From the NCBI RefSeq assembly GCF_017744095.1, contig NZ_JAGHQX010000006.1:124001-188000 (forward strand): a stretch of DNA of 64,000 nucleotides. Direction: 5' to 3'. Positions 1 through 9,396 of the stretch are shown in pieces. The notes below the pieces were generated by a model. That model ran no database searches, was not told the origin of the DNA, and saw only the letters and a list, made by a program, of their open reading frames with translations. The position numbers were made by a program, and so were the translations under genes. The stretch comes from Shimia sp. R10_1 (GTDB lineage Bacteria; Pseudomonadota; Alphaproteobacteria; Rhodobacterales; Rhodobacteraceae). Position 1 is the first letter of the stretch. Each line of letters begins with the position of its first letter.

Positions 1-1
1 C

Positions 2-304
2 TCCAACACCGCCATGACCCGCCTTGTACTGGATTGGGCCGACCAGAGCGGCATCGAGGAGCGCGCCCTGCTTGATCTCATTCACACCTCATCCGGCCAA
101 AACTGGCTCGCCTCGGGATTTGAGGAAATCGAATTCGCGCGCGACGGCTGGGAAGCGGACAACACAATCGGCATCCTCACCAAAGACGTGGCCTCCGCGC
201 TGGACGCGGCACCAGACGGCGCAGATACGGCGCTGCCGGATCTGATAAAGACCCAAATTCGGGCGCTCAAAACCCGCCCCAGAAAGCCGCCCTCATCGCA
301 GTGA
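2..304 (+). CDS. NAD(P)-dependent oxidoreductase, 3-hydroxyisobutyrate dehydrogenase-like (C-terminal fragment)
   Basis: The gene enters from the left edge, so only about 100 C-terminal residues are visible; the frame is open from base 2. The helical region containing SSGQNWL and the segment with TKDV look like the all-alpha C-terminal domain of the 6-phosphogluconate/3-hydroxyisobutyrate dehydrogenase family, where a lysine-bearing helix (KDV) contributes to catalysis. The Rossmann domain lies outside the window, so substrate cannot be judged. The stop is followed by about 100 bases before the phosphatidylcholine synthase gene. Family call moderate, substrate unknown. Confidence 0.6.
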   Translation, partial: SNTAMTRLVLDWADQSGIEERALLDLIHTSSGQNWLASGFEEIEFARDGWEADNTIGILTKDVASALDAAPDGADTALPDLIKTQIRALKTRPRKPPSSQ

Positions 305-403
305 CCACGAAGTGGCACCCACAGCAAAAAATCTATCACAACTGCCTGACTGGATGCGCCCTCCACCGTTGCCAAATGCCACGATTTGCTGCATGACAAC
401 GAC

Positions 404-1099
404 ATGACACTTCACACACGCGCGCTCTCCGTTCATTTCTTCACTGCTACCGGGGCGGTTTTCGCCATGCTGGCGATGCTCGCAGCGGTTGATAGCAAAT
501 GGAGCCTCATGTTCCTTTGGCTCGTGGTGGCCTTCATCGTGGATGGCATCGATGGCCCATTGGCCCGCCATTATCATGTGAAAAAGAACGCGCCCGAGTT
601 TGATGGTGTTCTACTGGATCTGATCATCGACTATCTGACCTATGTCTTCATTCCCGCCTTCGCGCTCTTCAAATCAGGGCTGATGGATGGCTGGACCGGC
701 TGGTTTGCGATCATCGTGATCACGTTCGCTTCGGCGCTCTACTTCGCCGACACCCGCATGAAAACCAAGGATAATTCCTTCTCTGGCTTCCCCGGATGCT
801 GGAACATGCTGGTGATTGTGATATTTGCGGTGGAGCCGAACTTCTGGGTCAGCCTCGCACTTGTGACAGTCTTGGCCGTGGCCATGTTCCTGCCGATCAA
901 ATTCATTCACCCGGTGCGCACCGAACGCTGGCGCTGGATCTCCCTGCCCACCGCATTCGCGTGGACGCTTTTTGCAGGCTGGGCGGCGTGGGTCGATTTC
1001 CACCCGGAAAGCTGGGCGCTCTGGGGGCTTGTGGCAACCTCGGCCTACCTGCTCTGTGCTGGCGCAGCCCAGCAGTTGCTCTATCGCGAGCGGCTTTGA
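404..1099 (+). CDS. pcs: Phosphatidylcholine synthase (CDP-diacylglycerol-choline)
   Basis: Integral membrane enzyme that condenses choline directly with CDP-diacylglycerol to make phosphatidylcholine, a route typical of alphaproteobacteria. The CDP-alcohol phosphatidyltransferase signature is present around residues 50-76: DG, two residues, AR, twelve residues, G, three, D, three, D. The twelve-residue spacer is the form described for bacterial Pcs, rather than the 8-residue spacer of PgsA or PssA. About seven hydrophobic segments follow. Length of 231 aa fits the family. A TTG six codons upstream (386) is an alternative start; neither has a clear ribosome binding site, so the start is uncertain. 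Confidence 0.88.
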   Translation: MTLHTRALSVHFFTATGAVFAMLAMLAAVDSKWSLMFLWLVVAFIVDGIDGPLARHYHVKKNAPEFDGVLLDLIIDYLTYVFIPAFALFKSGLMDGWTGWFAIIVITFASALYFADTRMKTKDNSFSGFPGCWNMLVIVIFAVEPNFWVSLALVTVLAVAMFLPIKFIHPVRTERWRWISLPTAFAWTLFAGWAAWVDFHPESWALWGLVATSAYLLCAGAAQQLLYRERL

Positions 1100-1114
1100 T
1101 CAGGGGCCATCTGC

Positions 1115-1567
1115 CTAGATCAACAGCCCACCAGCGCGCTCATGCTTTAGCAGCCAAACCTTGGTCTCCACGCCACCGCGCCCTGAAAAACCGCCAAGTC
1201 CATTGGCGCCAAGCACCCGGTGGCATGGAATGATCACCGGGATCGGATTGCCGCCACATCCCTGCCCAATCGCTTGCGCCGGTACACCCAGTTCTTTGGA
1301 CAACTCACCATAGGTGCGGGTTTCCCCCAAAGGAATGGCCAGCATGGCCTCACAGACTTTCTGCTGAAACTCAGACGCTTCGACCCTCAGCGGTACATCA
1401 AAGCCGCGCGCAGGGTCCTCAAAATAGGCCACCAACTGCGCCGCTGCCTCTCTCAGCAGGGACGTATCATCCCCACCACCCGTGCCCCATTCTGCACGCA
1501 CAATCGCCCCGTCCTCTTCGGTCAGGGTCATTGGTCCAGTCGGGGTATCCACAGAGATTTGCAACAT
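1115..1567 (-). CDS. ogt: Methylated-DNA--protein-cysteine S-methyltransferase
   Basis: Suicide DNA repair protein that moves the alkyl group from O6-alkylguanine onto its own cysteine. The active-site motif IPCHRV lies at residues 113-118, followed by GGFSGRGGVETK, the usual C-terminal segment of the fold. At 150 aa it is a compact single-domain Ogt/AdaB type without the Ada regulatory domain. In the recognition helix the residue usually given as the arginine finger appears as Gln98 (AQAIG where human AGT has ARAVG). It sits convergent with pcs, 15 bases from its stop, and just downstream of the ileS terminator on the same strand. Confidence 0.9.
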   Translation of the reverse strand: MLQISVDTPTGPMTLTEEDGAIVRAEWGTGGGDDTSLLREAAAQLVAYFEDPARGFDVPLRVEASEFQQKVCEAMLAIPLGETRTYGELSKELGVPAQAIGQGCGGNPIPVIIPCHRVLGANGLGGFSGRGGVETKVWLLKHERAGGLLI

Positions 1568-1604
1568 GGTGCGACGATGCGCGCTTCAATCACAAATCAC
1601 AACG

Positions 1605-1629
1605 AAAAAGGGCGCCGTCTCCGGCGCCC
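1605..1629 (-). terminator. Rho-independent terminator after ileS
   Basis: On the minus strand the stem GGGCGCC / GGCGCCC (7 bp, 6-base loop) is followed directly by a run of five T, between the ileS stop and the ogt start. It is the expected terminator of the ileS transcript. Confidence 0.75.
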
Positions 1630-1636
1630 CATTCGA

Positions 1637-4564
1637 TCAGATCTCAAAACCCATTTCTTCAAGGGCTTCGCTACAGCGTTTGCACACGCCGGGGTATTTG
1701 TACTGCCCCACATCGGGCAGGATCTTCCAGCTGCGCTGACATTTCTGCCCAACCGCCTTTTCAAACACCACACCAACACCGTCAACTTCCGGCATGCGGA
1801 AGGCCTCTGCCGGCATCGGATCATTGGTGACCGAAATGTCAGAGGTGATACAGACATCCGCAAACTCAACGGTTTTCAGAGACTCAACCACCTCAGCGTC
1901 GCGCACATGCACAACCGGGGCCGCTTCCAGGGACGCGCCAATCACCTTGTTGGTCCGCTGCACCTCAAGCGCGGCGGTCACAACCCGGCGCACTTCGCGC
2001 ACTTTGGCCCATTTCGCGGCCAGTGGCTCATCAATCCAGTCCGCAGGGGTGTCTGGGAAATCCACCAAATGCACCGAAGCATCCTCACCGCCAAAGCGTT
2101 CCAGCCAGACCTCTTCCATGGTGAACACCATCACCGGGGCCAACCATGTGGTCAGGCGGTGGAACAGGATGTCGAGCACAGTGCGCGCAGAGCGGCGGCG
2201 CAGCGTGTTGCCATCACAATAGAGCGCATCCTTGCGGATATCGAAGTAGAAGGAAGACAGCTCCACAGTGGCAAAGTTGAACACCGCAGAGACAACGCCC
2301 TGGAAGTTGAACTCCGCATAGCCTTTGCGCACCTGATGGTCGAGCTCCGCAAGACGATGCAGCACCCAGCGCTCCAGCTCCGGCATATCCGCCGGGTCCA
2401 CACGATCCGCTTCTGTGAAATCGCTGAGCGATCCCAGCATAAAGCGCATGGTGTTGCGCAGACGGCGATAGCTGTCTGCCACACCTTTTAAGATCTCATC
2501 CCCGATACGCTGATCCGCGGTGTAGTCGGTCTGTGCCACCCACAGGCGCAGAATATCCGCACCGTACTGCTGCACGACTTTCTCAGGCACAATGGTGTTG
2601 CCCAGAGATTTGGACATCTTGTTGCCTTTGGCGTCCAGCGTGAAGCCATGCGTCACCACATTGCGATAAGGCGCACGGCCCAGCGTGGCAGATGCTTGCA
2701 ACAGCGAGCTGTGGAACCAGCCACGGTGCTGGTCGGTGCCTTCCATGTAGACATCGGCGATCCCGTCCTCGGTGCCATCCTCACGGTCGCGCAGCACAAA
2801 CGCGTGGGTGGAGCCAGAGTCAAACCACACGTCGAGCACGTCAAACACCTGCTCCCACTCATCCGCATTATAGCCTTCGCCGAGGAAGCGCTCTTTCGCG
2901 CCCTCAAGATACCAGCAATCCGCGCCTTCTTCTTCAAAGGCCGCCTTGATGCGGGCGTTCACCTCAGGATCACGCAGCAAGAAACCCTCATCGGTGGGCA
3001 GCGCGCCTTTTTTCACAAAACAGGTCAGCGGCACGCCCCAGGCGCGCTGACGCGACAACACCCAATCCGGGCGATCCTGGATCATGGAATACAAACGGTT
3101 GCGGCCCTTCTGCGGGGTCCATTTCACCAGCTCGTCGATGGAGCGCAGCGCACGTTCACGGATGCTGTCGCCCATTTCGCCCATGCCGTCATCCAGCTTG
3201 CGATCCACGCTCGCAAACCACTGCGGCGTGTTGCGATAGATGATCGGCGCCTTGGAGCGCCAGCTGTGCGGATAGCTGTGCTTGATCTTGCCACGCGCCA
3301 GCAGGCCGCCCACTTCGACCAGCTTGTCGATGATGGTTTTGTTGGCATCGCCCTCACCGCCTTTGCGGTTCAGGATGTATTTGCCACCAAAGAACGGCAG
3401 ATCCGCGCGGAACCCACCGTCATCCATGACATTGTAGGTCAGGACACTCTCGAGCATGCCGAGATCACGGTAGAGCTCAAATTCCTCCATACCGTGGCTT
3501 GGCGCACAGTGTACAAAGCCGGTGCCTTCGGTGTCGGTCACAAACTCAGCGGCACGGAAATCACGCAGATCATCCCATTCGCCATTGCCACCTTCGGCCC
3601 CATGCAGAGGGTGGGCCAGCCCCACACCTTCCAGATCGCTGACCGGCACGTCACCAACACGGGTCCACATGCTGTCATCCAGACGCGCACGGGCCATCAC
3701 GTCGCCCGCCAGATTGTCGGCCAGCACGAACTTGTCGCCAACTTTGGCCCAGCTTTCTTCCGGCGTGCCGGTCACTTCATAAAGGCCATAGGCAATGTCA
3801 TTGCCAAACACGACCGCCTTGTTGGACGGGATGGTCCAGGGCGTTGTGGTCCAGATCACCACATAAGCACCGGCCAGCTTGTGATCGGCTGGCTCTGCCA
3901 CTCTAAACTTCACCCAGATCGTGAAGCTTTCCTTGTCGTGATACTCAACTTCCGCTTCCGCCAGCGCGGTTTTCTCGATTGGCGACCACATCACAGGTTT
4001 GGAGCCCTGATATAGCGTGCCGTTCATGAGGAACTTCATGAACTCATCGGCAATCACCGCCTCAGCGTGGTAATCCATGGTGATATAGGGGTTTGGCCAG
4101 TTGCCGGTGATGCCCAGACGCTTGAATTCTTCGCGCTGGATGTCGATCCAGCCCTCGGCAAACTTGCGGCATTCCTGACGGAACTCGACAATATCCACCG
4201 CGTCTTTGTCTTTGCCCTTCTTGCGATACTGCTCTTCGATCTTCCACTCGATCGGCAGGCCGTGGCAATCCCAGCCCGGCACATAGCGCGCATCATGGCC
4301 CATCATCTGATGGGAGCGGACGATCATGTCCTTGATGGTCTTGTTCAGCGCGTGCCCGATGTGCAGGTGGCCGTTGGCGTAGGGCGGGCCGTCATGCAGC
4401 GTGAACGGCGTGCGGCCTTCTTTTTCGCGCAGGCGGTCATACACGCCAATGTTTTCCCAACGCTCCAGCCACGCAGGCTCACGCTTGGGCAGCCCAGCGC
4501 GCATTGGAAAATCAGTTTTGGGAAGGTTCAGCGTATCTTTGTATTCGGGTGTATCGGCACACAT
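1637..4564 (-). CDS. ileS: Isoleucyl-tRNA synthetase
   Basis: Class I aminoacyl-tRNA synthetase charging tRNA-Ile. The HIGH motif appears as GHLHIGHALNK near residues 65-75 and the KMSKS motif as GNKMSKSLGN in the C-terminal half. Between them lies a large editing domain carrying the WTTTPWT signature. The C-terminal segment has a KCQRSW...VCKRC pattern, a zinc-finger-like tail with three clear cysteines. Length of 975 aa fits. The ATG start has AAGGA about 7 bases upstream. It appears to be a single-gene transcript with its own terminator. Confidence 0.97.
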   Translation of the reverse strand: MCADTPEYKDTLNLPKTDFPMRAGLPKREPAWLERWENIGVYDRLREKEGRTPFTLHDGPPYANGHLHIGHALNKTIKDMIVRSHQMMGHDARYVPGWDCHGLPIEWKIEEQYRKKGKDKDAVDIVEFRQECRKFAEGWIDIQREEFKRLGITGNWPNPYITMDYHAEAVIADEFMKFLMNGTLYQGSKPVMWSPIEKTALAEAEVEYHDKESFTIWVKFRVAEPADHKLAGAYVVIWTTTPWTIPSNKAVVFGNDIAYGLYEVTGTPEESWAKVGDKFVLADNLAGDVMARARLDDSMWTRVGDVPVSDLEGVGLAHPLHGAEGGNGEWDDLRDFRAAEFVTDTEGTGFVHCAPSHGMEEFELYRDLGMLESVLTYNVMDDGGFRADLPFFGGKYILNRKGGEGDANKTIIDKLVEVGGLLARGKIKHSYPHSWRSKAPIIYRNTPQWFASVDRKLDDGMGEMGDSIRERALRSIDELVKWTPQKGRNRLYSMIQDRPDWVLSRQRAWGVPLTCFVKKGALPTDEGFLLRDPEVNARIKAAFEEEGADCWYLEGAKERFLGEGYNADEWEQVFDVLDVWFDSGSTHAFVLRDREDGTEDGIADVYMEGTDQHRGWFHSSLLQASATLGRAPYRNVVTHGFTLDAKGNKMSKSLGNTIVPEKVVQQYGADILRLWVAQTDYTADQRIGDEILKGVADSYRRLRNTMRFMLGSLSDFTEADRVDPADMPELERWVLHRLAELDHQVRKGYAEFNFQGVVSAVFNFATVELSSFYFDIRKDALYCDGNTLRRRSARTVLDILFHRLTTWLAPVMVFTMEEVWLERFGGEDASVHLVDFPDTPADWIDEPLAAKWAKVREVRRVVTAALEVQRTNKVIGASLEAAPVVHVRDAEVVESLKTVEFADVCITSDISVTNDPMPAEAFRMPEVDGVGVVFEKAVGQKCQRSWKILPDVGQYKYPGVCKRCSEALEEMGFEI

Positions 4565-4981
4565 GTGTCCGGTCCTTTTCAGGCGGTCGTATTCGGAATG
4601 GTCGAAGGGCGGCGCGGTCTTCCATACGCCTTGTCCCGGCGGCTCGATCAGTTAGAGCGCCGGGCTGATAATTCGAATAATAATCGCGATTATCTGCGTC
4701 ATGAGCGCCTTATAGGCCGCAGCAAGCACAGGGTAAAGCCATAAGACCAAGGCGCCCATTCAACGCAACATTCCGCGCCGTGGGCGAATCTCACCCCGAC
4801 CAAACAAAAAGAGGGCACGCAAAGCGTCCCCTCTTCCCGCGTATGTGATTGGCTGGCTGGATCTGGCTGCGTGGCTGGCCCACAGGTTGCCCCGGGTGCT
4901 GGCTGCGTCGCGTGATCTGGCGCGCTGGTCACTTTCTCTGAGCGGCCCGTTTGTACAGGCCAACCGCGAGTGGATGGCAAA
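4565..4981. other. Intergenic region upstream of ileS
   Basis: 417 bases with no gene I would call. It holds the ileS leader, a perfect 14-bp palindrome ATAATCGCGATTAT at 4680-4693 in an AT-rich patch (a possible promoter or operator for ileS), a minus-strand terminator at 4806-4835 and a stretch of repeated CTGGCTG-like words around 4850-4900. A GTG-initiated plus-strand ORF of 49 codons (4845-4994) is open here but has no ribosome binding site. Confidence 0.5.
4806..4835 (-). terminator. Rho-independent terminator of the small Cys-rich gene
   Basis: On the minus strand AAGAGGG pairs with CCCTCTT, with an inner ACGC/GCGT extension separated by one C-C mismatch, and a run of T follows immediately. 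It lies about 150 bases downstream of the Cys-rich gene ending at 4982. Confidence 0.75.
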
Positions 4982-5179
4982 TCAGGCGGCTTGACCTTCA
5001 AAGCTGCCACACCAGTCGTTGCTCTTCACAACTGGCCAATGTGCGTCACCGTGCATTTCCTCTTCGGTCAGGAAAGTAGGCGCGCTGAAACGGCACAGAC
5101 CACCGGCTTCCTTCGCGGATGTCTCTTTTACTGCGGCGTTGTCAAAAAAGGCGCATACGTTGCAAGCTTTATCAGTCAT
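4982..5179 (-). CDS. Small cysteine-rich protein of unknown function
   Basis: A 65-aa protein starting MTDKACNVCAFFDN and ending near SNDWCGSFEGQAA. Four cysteines in the order Cx2C...C...C, together with a GLCRF and a WCG motif, suggest a small metal-binding (zinc or Fe-S) domain; this is inference from spacing. The chosen ATG has AAGGAAG just upstream; an in-frame ATG ten codons earlier lacks a site. It is transcribed divergently from the truncated haemoglobin gene and ends in its own terminator. I do not recognise a named family. Confidence 0.7.
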   Translation of the reverse strand: MTDKACNVCAFFDNAAVKETSAKEAGGLCRFSAPTFLTEEEMHGDAHWPVVKSNDWCGSFEGQAA

Positions 5180-5485
5180 CTTCGTCTTCCTTTTGCTGTT
5201 CAGATCCACAACTGGCTGGCGTTCTGCTGGCTGTGTCGAACCTGATGGCTGATGAGACCCTGGCGAATCTCTAAGTTGAACTACACCAATAGGTATATAA
5301 GAACGATTCTAAACACAAGGTTATTTTTGTTTGTTTTCAATTGGTTGACTAATTCACTCAACAACATTTCCTGAGAAAAACACTTGCTGCATGCCCTATA
5401 AAAAGACTCACGAAATGCCGCATGGACACAGACGTCCTTGTGGGGCAGACACAGCCCATGCACGCACAGGCAAAAGGATCCCCCA
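5180..5485. promoter_or_regulatory. Divergent promoter region with Irr-box-like palindrome
   Basis: 306 bases, clearly AT-rich against the surrounding coding DNA, between two divergent genes. At 5295-5314 the sequence ATAAGAA-CGA-TTCTAAA resembles the iron control element bound by Irr in alphaproteobacteria (TTTAGAA, 3 bases, TTCTAAA): one arm is exact and the other has two mismatches. No coding ORF is credible here. Confidence 0.4.
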
Positions 5486-5893
5486 ATGGCACCCCTGCCT
5501 CCGAAGTTTGACATAAGCCGCCCTGAAATCGCCCGCGTCGTCGCCGCCTTCTATGAAAGCGTGCGCCAACATCCCGGACTTGGTCCCGTCTTTGCTGTGC
5601 ATGTCGCGGACTGGCCGAGCCACGAAGCCAAGGTGACGGATTTCTGGGCCAATGCGATCCTTTATGAACGCAGCTACGATGGCAATCCGCTGAAAGTGCA
5701 CCGCGACGCAGGCAACGTCCGCCCAGGCATGTTTGAAACCTGGCTCGCGCTGTTTGAGATGACCCTGCGCAGCGAGCTGACCTCGGATCAGGCCGCCGCT
5801 TGGTCTGAATTAGCCCATCGCATCGGCCGCTCTTTGCGCGCTGGTGTGGTGGAAAAAACCAAAGGCCCCGGCGGCATCCCAATCCTGCGCTGA
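5486..5893 (+). CDS. Group III truncated haemoglobin
   Basis: A 135-aa protein of the 2-on-2 globin fold, haem-binding and probably cytoplasmic. It starts MAPLPPKFDIS and carries VVAAFYESVRQHPGLGPVF, the B-helix/CD region of trHb group III, then DFWANAILYERSYDGNPLKVH, where the terminal His is the expected proximal ligand region. Group III proteins are usually linked to NO or oxygen chemistry; the exact role is not shown here. The ATG has AAAAGGA about 9 bases upstream. A longer in-frame extension to 5438 lacks a binding site and looks non-globin. Confidence 0.85.
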   Translation: MAPLPPKFDISRPEIARVVAAFYESVRQHPGLGPVFAVHVADWPSHEAKVTDFWANAILYERSYDGNPLKVHRDAGNVRPGMFETWLALFEMTLRSELTSDQAAAWSELAHRIGRSLRAGVVEKTKGPGGIPILR

Positions 5894-5969
5894 GCCACCT
5901 CACATTGCTCTTTCCGTAAATATACCCGCCACGCCAATGGCGCAGCGGGCTGCCGATCATACGTCCAGC

Positions 5970-6965
5970 TCAGCTGTCTTTGGCAAACAGCCCGGTCAGC
6001 GCCCGCTTCACAAGCCCCGCCACGCTCGGCTTTCGCCCAGCGCCAAAGGGCAACGGGCGACAGACCTCCATCGCGGCCACCCCCACCCGCGCGGTCAGCG
6101 CACCATTCACAATGCCTTCTCCAAAGCGACGGCTCAATTTGGCCATCGCGCCACCACCCGCCATCGTGCCAATCAGATCATCCCCCGCCGCAACCGCGCC
6201 CGTCGCCACCAGATGTGTCATCACGGCGCGGAACAATCGCCAGCTGCCCAGCGTGCCAGACCGTCCGCCGTATATCTCTGCAATCCGCCGGATCATGCGC
6301 ACATTCGCTGTCAGCGCCGCCACCACATCAGCCAGCGCCAGCGGCACCAGCGCTGTCACCGCCGCCACCTGCCGCGCCGCGGCCTCCACTTCCCGCTGAG
6401 CCGCCGTGTCCAAAGGCGTCATCAAACTCTGCTCCGCCAGCGCGACCAACGCATCTGCATCCAGCACCTCTTCGCGCCGTTTCGCCAGATCGTCCCGCGC
6501 CCAGGCCAGATCCTCCCGCCCGCGATAAAACCGCAACAGCTCATCCACAATGCCGCGCGCCTGCCCCATGTCATGGGCCCGCGCCGCCGCCTCCACACGC
6601 GCCTTCAGCCCATCCACACGCCGCAAACGCGCCAGCCCCGCCAGCTCTTTCAGCACAATCAGCAGTGCCACCAACAGCGCCGCCACCCCAACAGCGGTGA
6701 CCGCCCATCCCAACACTGGGAAACGCGCCACCAATCCGGTGGCAAAATCCCAGGCAGCAACCGATACAGCAGCGCCAAGGAACGCCCCCACCAACGCCCA
6801 GAACAGGCGCGCCAACCGCGAAGGTTTGCGCGCAGCAAGCCGTGCGGCCACCTGCATCGCCTGCCCGCTTGGCGCCTCAATCGCCAGATCAGGCACCGGC
6901 GCAGCCTCCGCCACTTCCGGGGCCGGACGATCTTCCAGATCAATCAGGACTGGACCTTTGCTCAC
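5970..6965 (-). CDS. ycjF: YcjF-like inner-membrane protein (TIGR01620/DUF697)
   Basis: 331-aa membrane protein with an acidic N-terminal tail, two hydrophobic segments around residues 55-110 (LFWALVGAFLGAAVSVAAW and the following VTAVGVAALLVALLIVL), a charged helical middle and a C-terminal DUF697-like region. I place the start at a GTG whose GTGA overlaps the stop of ycjX, giving [12 protein letters not shown]; the longer frame to 7088 simply runs inside ycjX. In enterobacteria the ycjX-ycjF pair belongs to the phage-shock (PspF) regulon; no such promoter is evident here. Confidence 0.85.
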   Translation of the reverse strand: MSKGPVLIDLEDRPAPEVAEAAPVPDLAIEAPSGQAMQVAARLAARKPSRLARLFWALVGAFLGAAVSVAAWDFATGLVARFPVLGWAVTAVGVAALLVALLIVLKELAGLARLRRVDGLKARVEAAARAHDMGQARGIVDELLRFYRGREDLAWARDDLAKRREEVLDADALVALAEQSLMTPLDTAAQREVEAAARQVAAVTALVPLALADVVAALTANVRMIRRIAEIYGGRSGTLGSWRLFRAVMTHLVATGAVAAGDDLIGTMAGGGAMAKLSRRFGEGIVNGALTARVGVAAMEVCRPLPFGAGRKPSVAGLVKRALTGLFAKDS

Positions 6966-8404
6966 AACAAATCTCCCACCAAAAACTGCGCCGCCCGGTC
7001 GAGCCGGATGTGCGGTGGCCCTTCTCCGGGGCGCAATGTGTTGGCCGCAGGGGCAAAGCGCATGATCTGGTAATCCTGATCGAGCCACGCTGCAGCCCCC
7101 GTCTTCGCCGCATGTAACAACACCGTCGGATCCTCCGGCAATGTGCCCGGATAAAATGCAGCCTGCCGCCCATCTGCCAGCAATCGCCCGCGCACACAGT
7201 CCAGCGTCGCACCGTCATGGGGCACGCTTTCTTCAACCGTGGCCCGCAAGGACGCCAGCGAAAGCGCCTCGGTCTGCGCGCCTGCAAATTGCGCCCGATT
7301 CGCGGCCTCTCGTGTCAACGCCTGCATGATCGCTGTCAGCTGCGGATGCTGGCTGTGATGCAAATGATCCGCCTTGGTGGCCGCAAACAGGATCTTCTCC
7401 ACCCGCTTGCCGCCCAAAAGCCGGGTCAACCAGGCATTGCGGCCGGGGCGAAACGCCGTCAGCGTGTCCGCCAACCCACCGCGCAGATCCTCCAGCGCCC
7501 GTGGTCCCGCGTGGATCGCACCCAATGCGTCCACCAGCACCACTTGCCGGTCGATCCGCGCAAAATGATCGCGAAAAAACGGCTTCACCACCTGCGCCTT
7601 ATAGGCTTCAAACCGTTTCTCAAACACACGCCACAGACTGCCCCGCGCGGGCTTCTCCGCCTCCCGCAGCGGCGCAAATGTGAGCACAGGAGAGCCCGCC
7701 AAATCCCCGGGCAGCAAAAACCGCCCCGGCGCGCAATCGGAATAGCCCGCCTGCCGCGCGCTCTGCAGATATTCAGTGAAGGCCGCCGCCAGATCCTGCG
7801 CCTTTGGCTCATCCAGCGCCGCCGTGCCCTCTGTCACTGAAAGCAGCCCAAGATATTCCGCCGCCTCTTCGCGCCCTGCGATCCGCGTCAAAACCTCCGC
7901 ACTCCACTGCGCAAAACTCTTGTCCATCAGGCCCAGATCAAGCAGCCATTCACCGGGATAATCCACAATATCCAGATGCACCGTCCGCGCGCCCTGAAGT
8001 CCGGCCAGCAATCCATTGGGCCGCACCCGCAACGACACCCGCAATTCGCTGATCGCCCGCGTGCTTTCAGGCCACTGTGGCTGTGCCCCCGTCATCTGCG
8101 CCAGATGACGCTCAAACTCAAACCGCGGCACCAGCTGATCTGGCTGCGGCTGCAAAAACGCCGCCTCAATGCGCCCCTCCGCTGCTGCCGCCAACTGCGG
8201 CATACGCCCACGATCCAGCAGATTGGCCACCAGCGATGTGATGAAAACCGTCTTGCCAGAGCGCGCAAGCCCGGTCACTCCCAGCCGCACCACCGGTTCA
8301 AACACGCTGCTGACCCCGTCGGCCACCGCTTCAACCTGCCGCGCGATCCCATCTGTAAGTGTGCTTATAACCAATAGCTTGGGCCCTTTGCCTGTTTGCC
8401 CCAA
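6962..8404 (-). CDS. ycjX: YcjX-like P-loop ATPase/GTPase (DUF463)
   Basis: Predicted cytosolic nucleotide hydrolase. The Walker A motif GLARSGKT lies near residues 44-51, followed by DIVDYPGEW as a Walker B-like segment, and KADHL near residue 345 resembles a G4 element. 480 aa fits the family. The start is a TTG with a weak GGGGAG upstream; a second TTG at 8374 would give a protein beginning [12 protein letters not shown], closer to usual family starts. Translationally coupled to ycjF by a GTGA overlap. Cellular role is not well established. Confidence 0.88.
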   Translation of the reverse strand: MGQTGKGPKLLVISTLTDGIARQVEAVADGVSSVFEPVVRLGVTGLARSGKTVFITSLVANLLDRGRMPQLAAAAEGRIEAAFLQPQPDQLVPRFEFERHLAQMTGAQPQWPESTRAISELRVSLRVRPNGLLAGLQGARTVHLDIVDYPGEWLLDLGLMDKSFAQWSAEVLTRIAGREEAAEYLGLLSVTEGTAALDEPKAQDLAAAFTEYLQSARQAGYSDCAPGRFLLPGDLAGSPVLTFAPLREAEKPARGSLWRVFEKRFEAYKAQVVKPFFRDHFARIDRQVVLVDALGAIHAGPRALEDLRGGLADTLTAFRPGRNAWLTRLLGGKRVEKILFAATKADHLHHSQHPQLTAIMQALTREAANRAQFAGAQTEALSLASLRATVEESVPHDGATLDCVRGRLLADGRQAAFYPGTLPEDPTVLLHAAKTGAAAWLDQDYQIMRFAPAANTLRPGEGPPHIRLDRAAQFLVGDLL

Positions 8405-8481
8405 CCTATGCAGCGGCTCCCCGCATTTCCAGTGGTGAGAATGGCTTCAAATTTCCCCCCAAGTGCGGTAGCTGGACGACC

Positions 8482-9246
8482 ATGCCCAGATATGCCCTCC
8501 AAGTCGAATACCACGGCGCCCCTTTCGCAGGCTGGCAACGCCAGGCCGATCAACCCTCTGTTCAGGGGGCCATTGAGGCCGCCCTGGCCAAGCTTGAGCG
8601 CCGCGACCACACCATCGCCGCCGCAGGCCGCACCGATGCGGGCGTGCATGGCCTGGCACAGGTGGCGCATTGCGACATGGAAAAAGACTGGGATCCCTTC
8701 CGGCTGTCTGAGGCGCTGAATTTTCAGCTAAAGCCAGACCCTGTGGCCATCGTGAATGCCGCCAAAGTGGATGACGACTGGCACGCCCGGTTTTCCGCCA
8801 CCGAGCGGCGCTACCTCTTCCGCATCCTCATGCGCCGCGCCCCCGCCACGCATGAGGCCGGGTTGGTCTGGCAGGTCAAACATGATCTGGATGTGGCCGC
8901 GATGCAGGCCGGGGCGGATCGGCTGATCGGCAACCATGATTTCACCACCTTCCGCAGCTCCATCTGTCAGGCAGCAAGCCCGCAGAAAACCCTCGATGAG
9001 CTGCGGGTTGAGCGCGTGGAAACAATCGGCGGCCCGGAAATCCACTTCCACGTGCGGGCGCGCTCCTTTCTGCACAATCAGGTGCGCAGCTTTGTCGGCA
9101 CGCTGGAGCGTGTCGGCGCAGGCGCATGGACCCCGGATGATGTGACCGCCGCACTTGAGGCCCGCGACCGCGCCGCCTGCGGGCCAGTCTGCCCGCCACA
9201 GGGGCTCTATCTGGCAGGGGTCACTTACCCCGACGCCCCCTTCTAA
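8482..9246 (+). CDS. truA: tRNA pseudouridine synthase A
   Basis: Converts uridines 38-40 in the tRNA anticodon stem to pseudouridine. The catalytic aspartate sits in [17 protein letters not shown] near residues 47-63. The C-terminal [21 protein letters not shown] motif is also characteristic. Length of 254 aa matches the family. Divergent from ycjX, with a 77-base gap that must hold both promoters. Confidence 0.96.
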   Translation: MPRYALQVEYHGAPFAGWQRQADQPSVQGAIEAALAKLERRDHTIAAAGRTDAGVHGLAQVAHCDMEKDWDPFRLSEALNFQLKPDPVAIVNAAKVDDDWHARFSATERRYLFRILMRRAPATHEAGLVWQVKHDLDVAAMQAGADRLIGNHDFTTFRSSICQAASPQKTLDELRVERVETIGGPEIHFHVRARSFLHNQVRSFVGTLERVGAGAWTPDDVTAALEARDRAACGPVCPPQGLYLAGVTYPDAPF

Positions 9247-9396
9247 GCAGCTGCGCCCTTAACGATCGAAGGTCCGAGAGGCCCTCCACCCCTTCAAAAT
9301 CAGGGCGCAGCGCGCAAAGTGACCAAGGGGAAACTCTTGACCTTTGCGCCCAATTCCATGCTAGCTGCGCGGCACAGGAAACTCTTGAGGGCCATC

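Noticed and set aside
1220-4015. Long plus-strand ORFs opposite ileS (for example 1220-2491 and 2648-4015)
   Set aside because: Their translations are His/Arg-rich and lack domain motifs; they are reverse-strand shadows caused by the GC-rich codon pattern of ileS.
4699-5010. Minus-strand ORFs over the ileS upstream region
   Set aside because: No ribosome binding site or family resemblance, and a terminator for the Cys-rich gene cuts through them.
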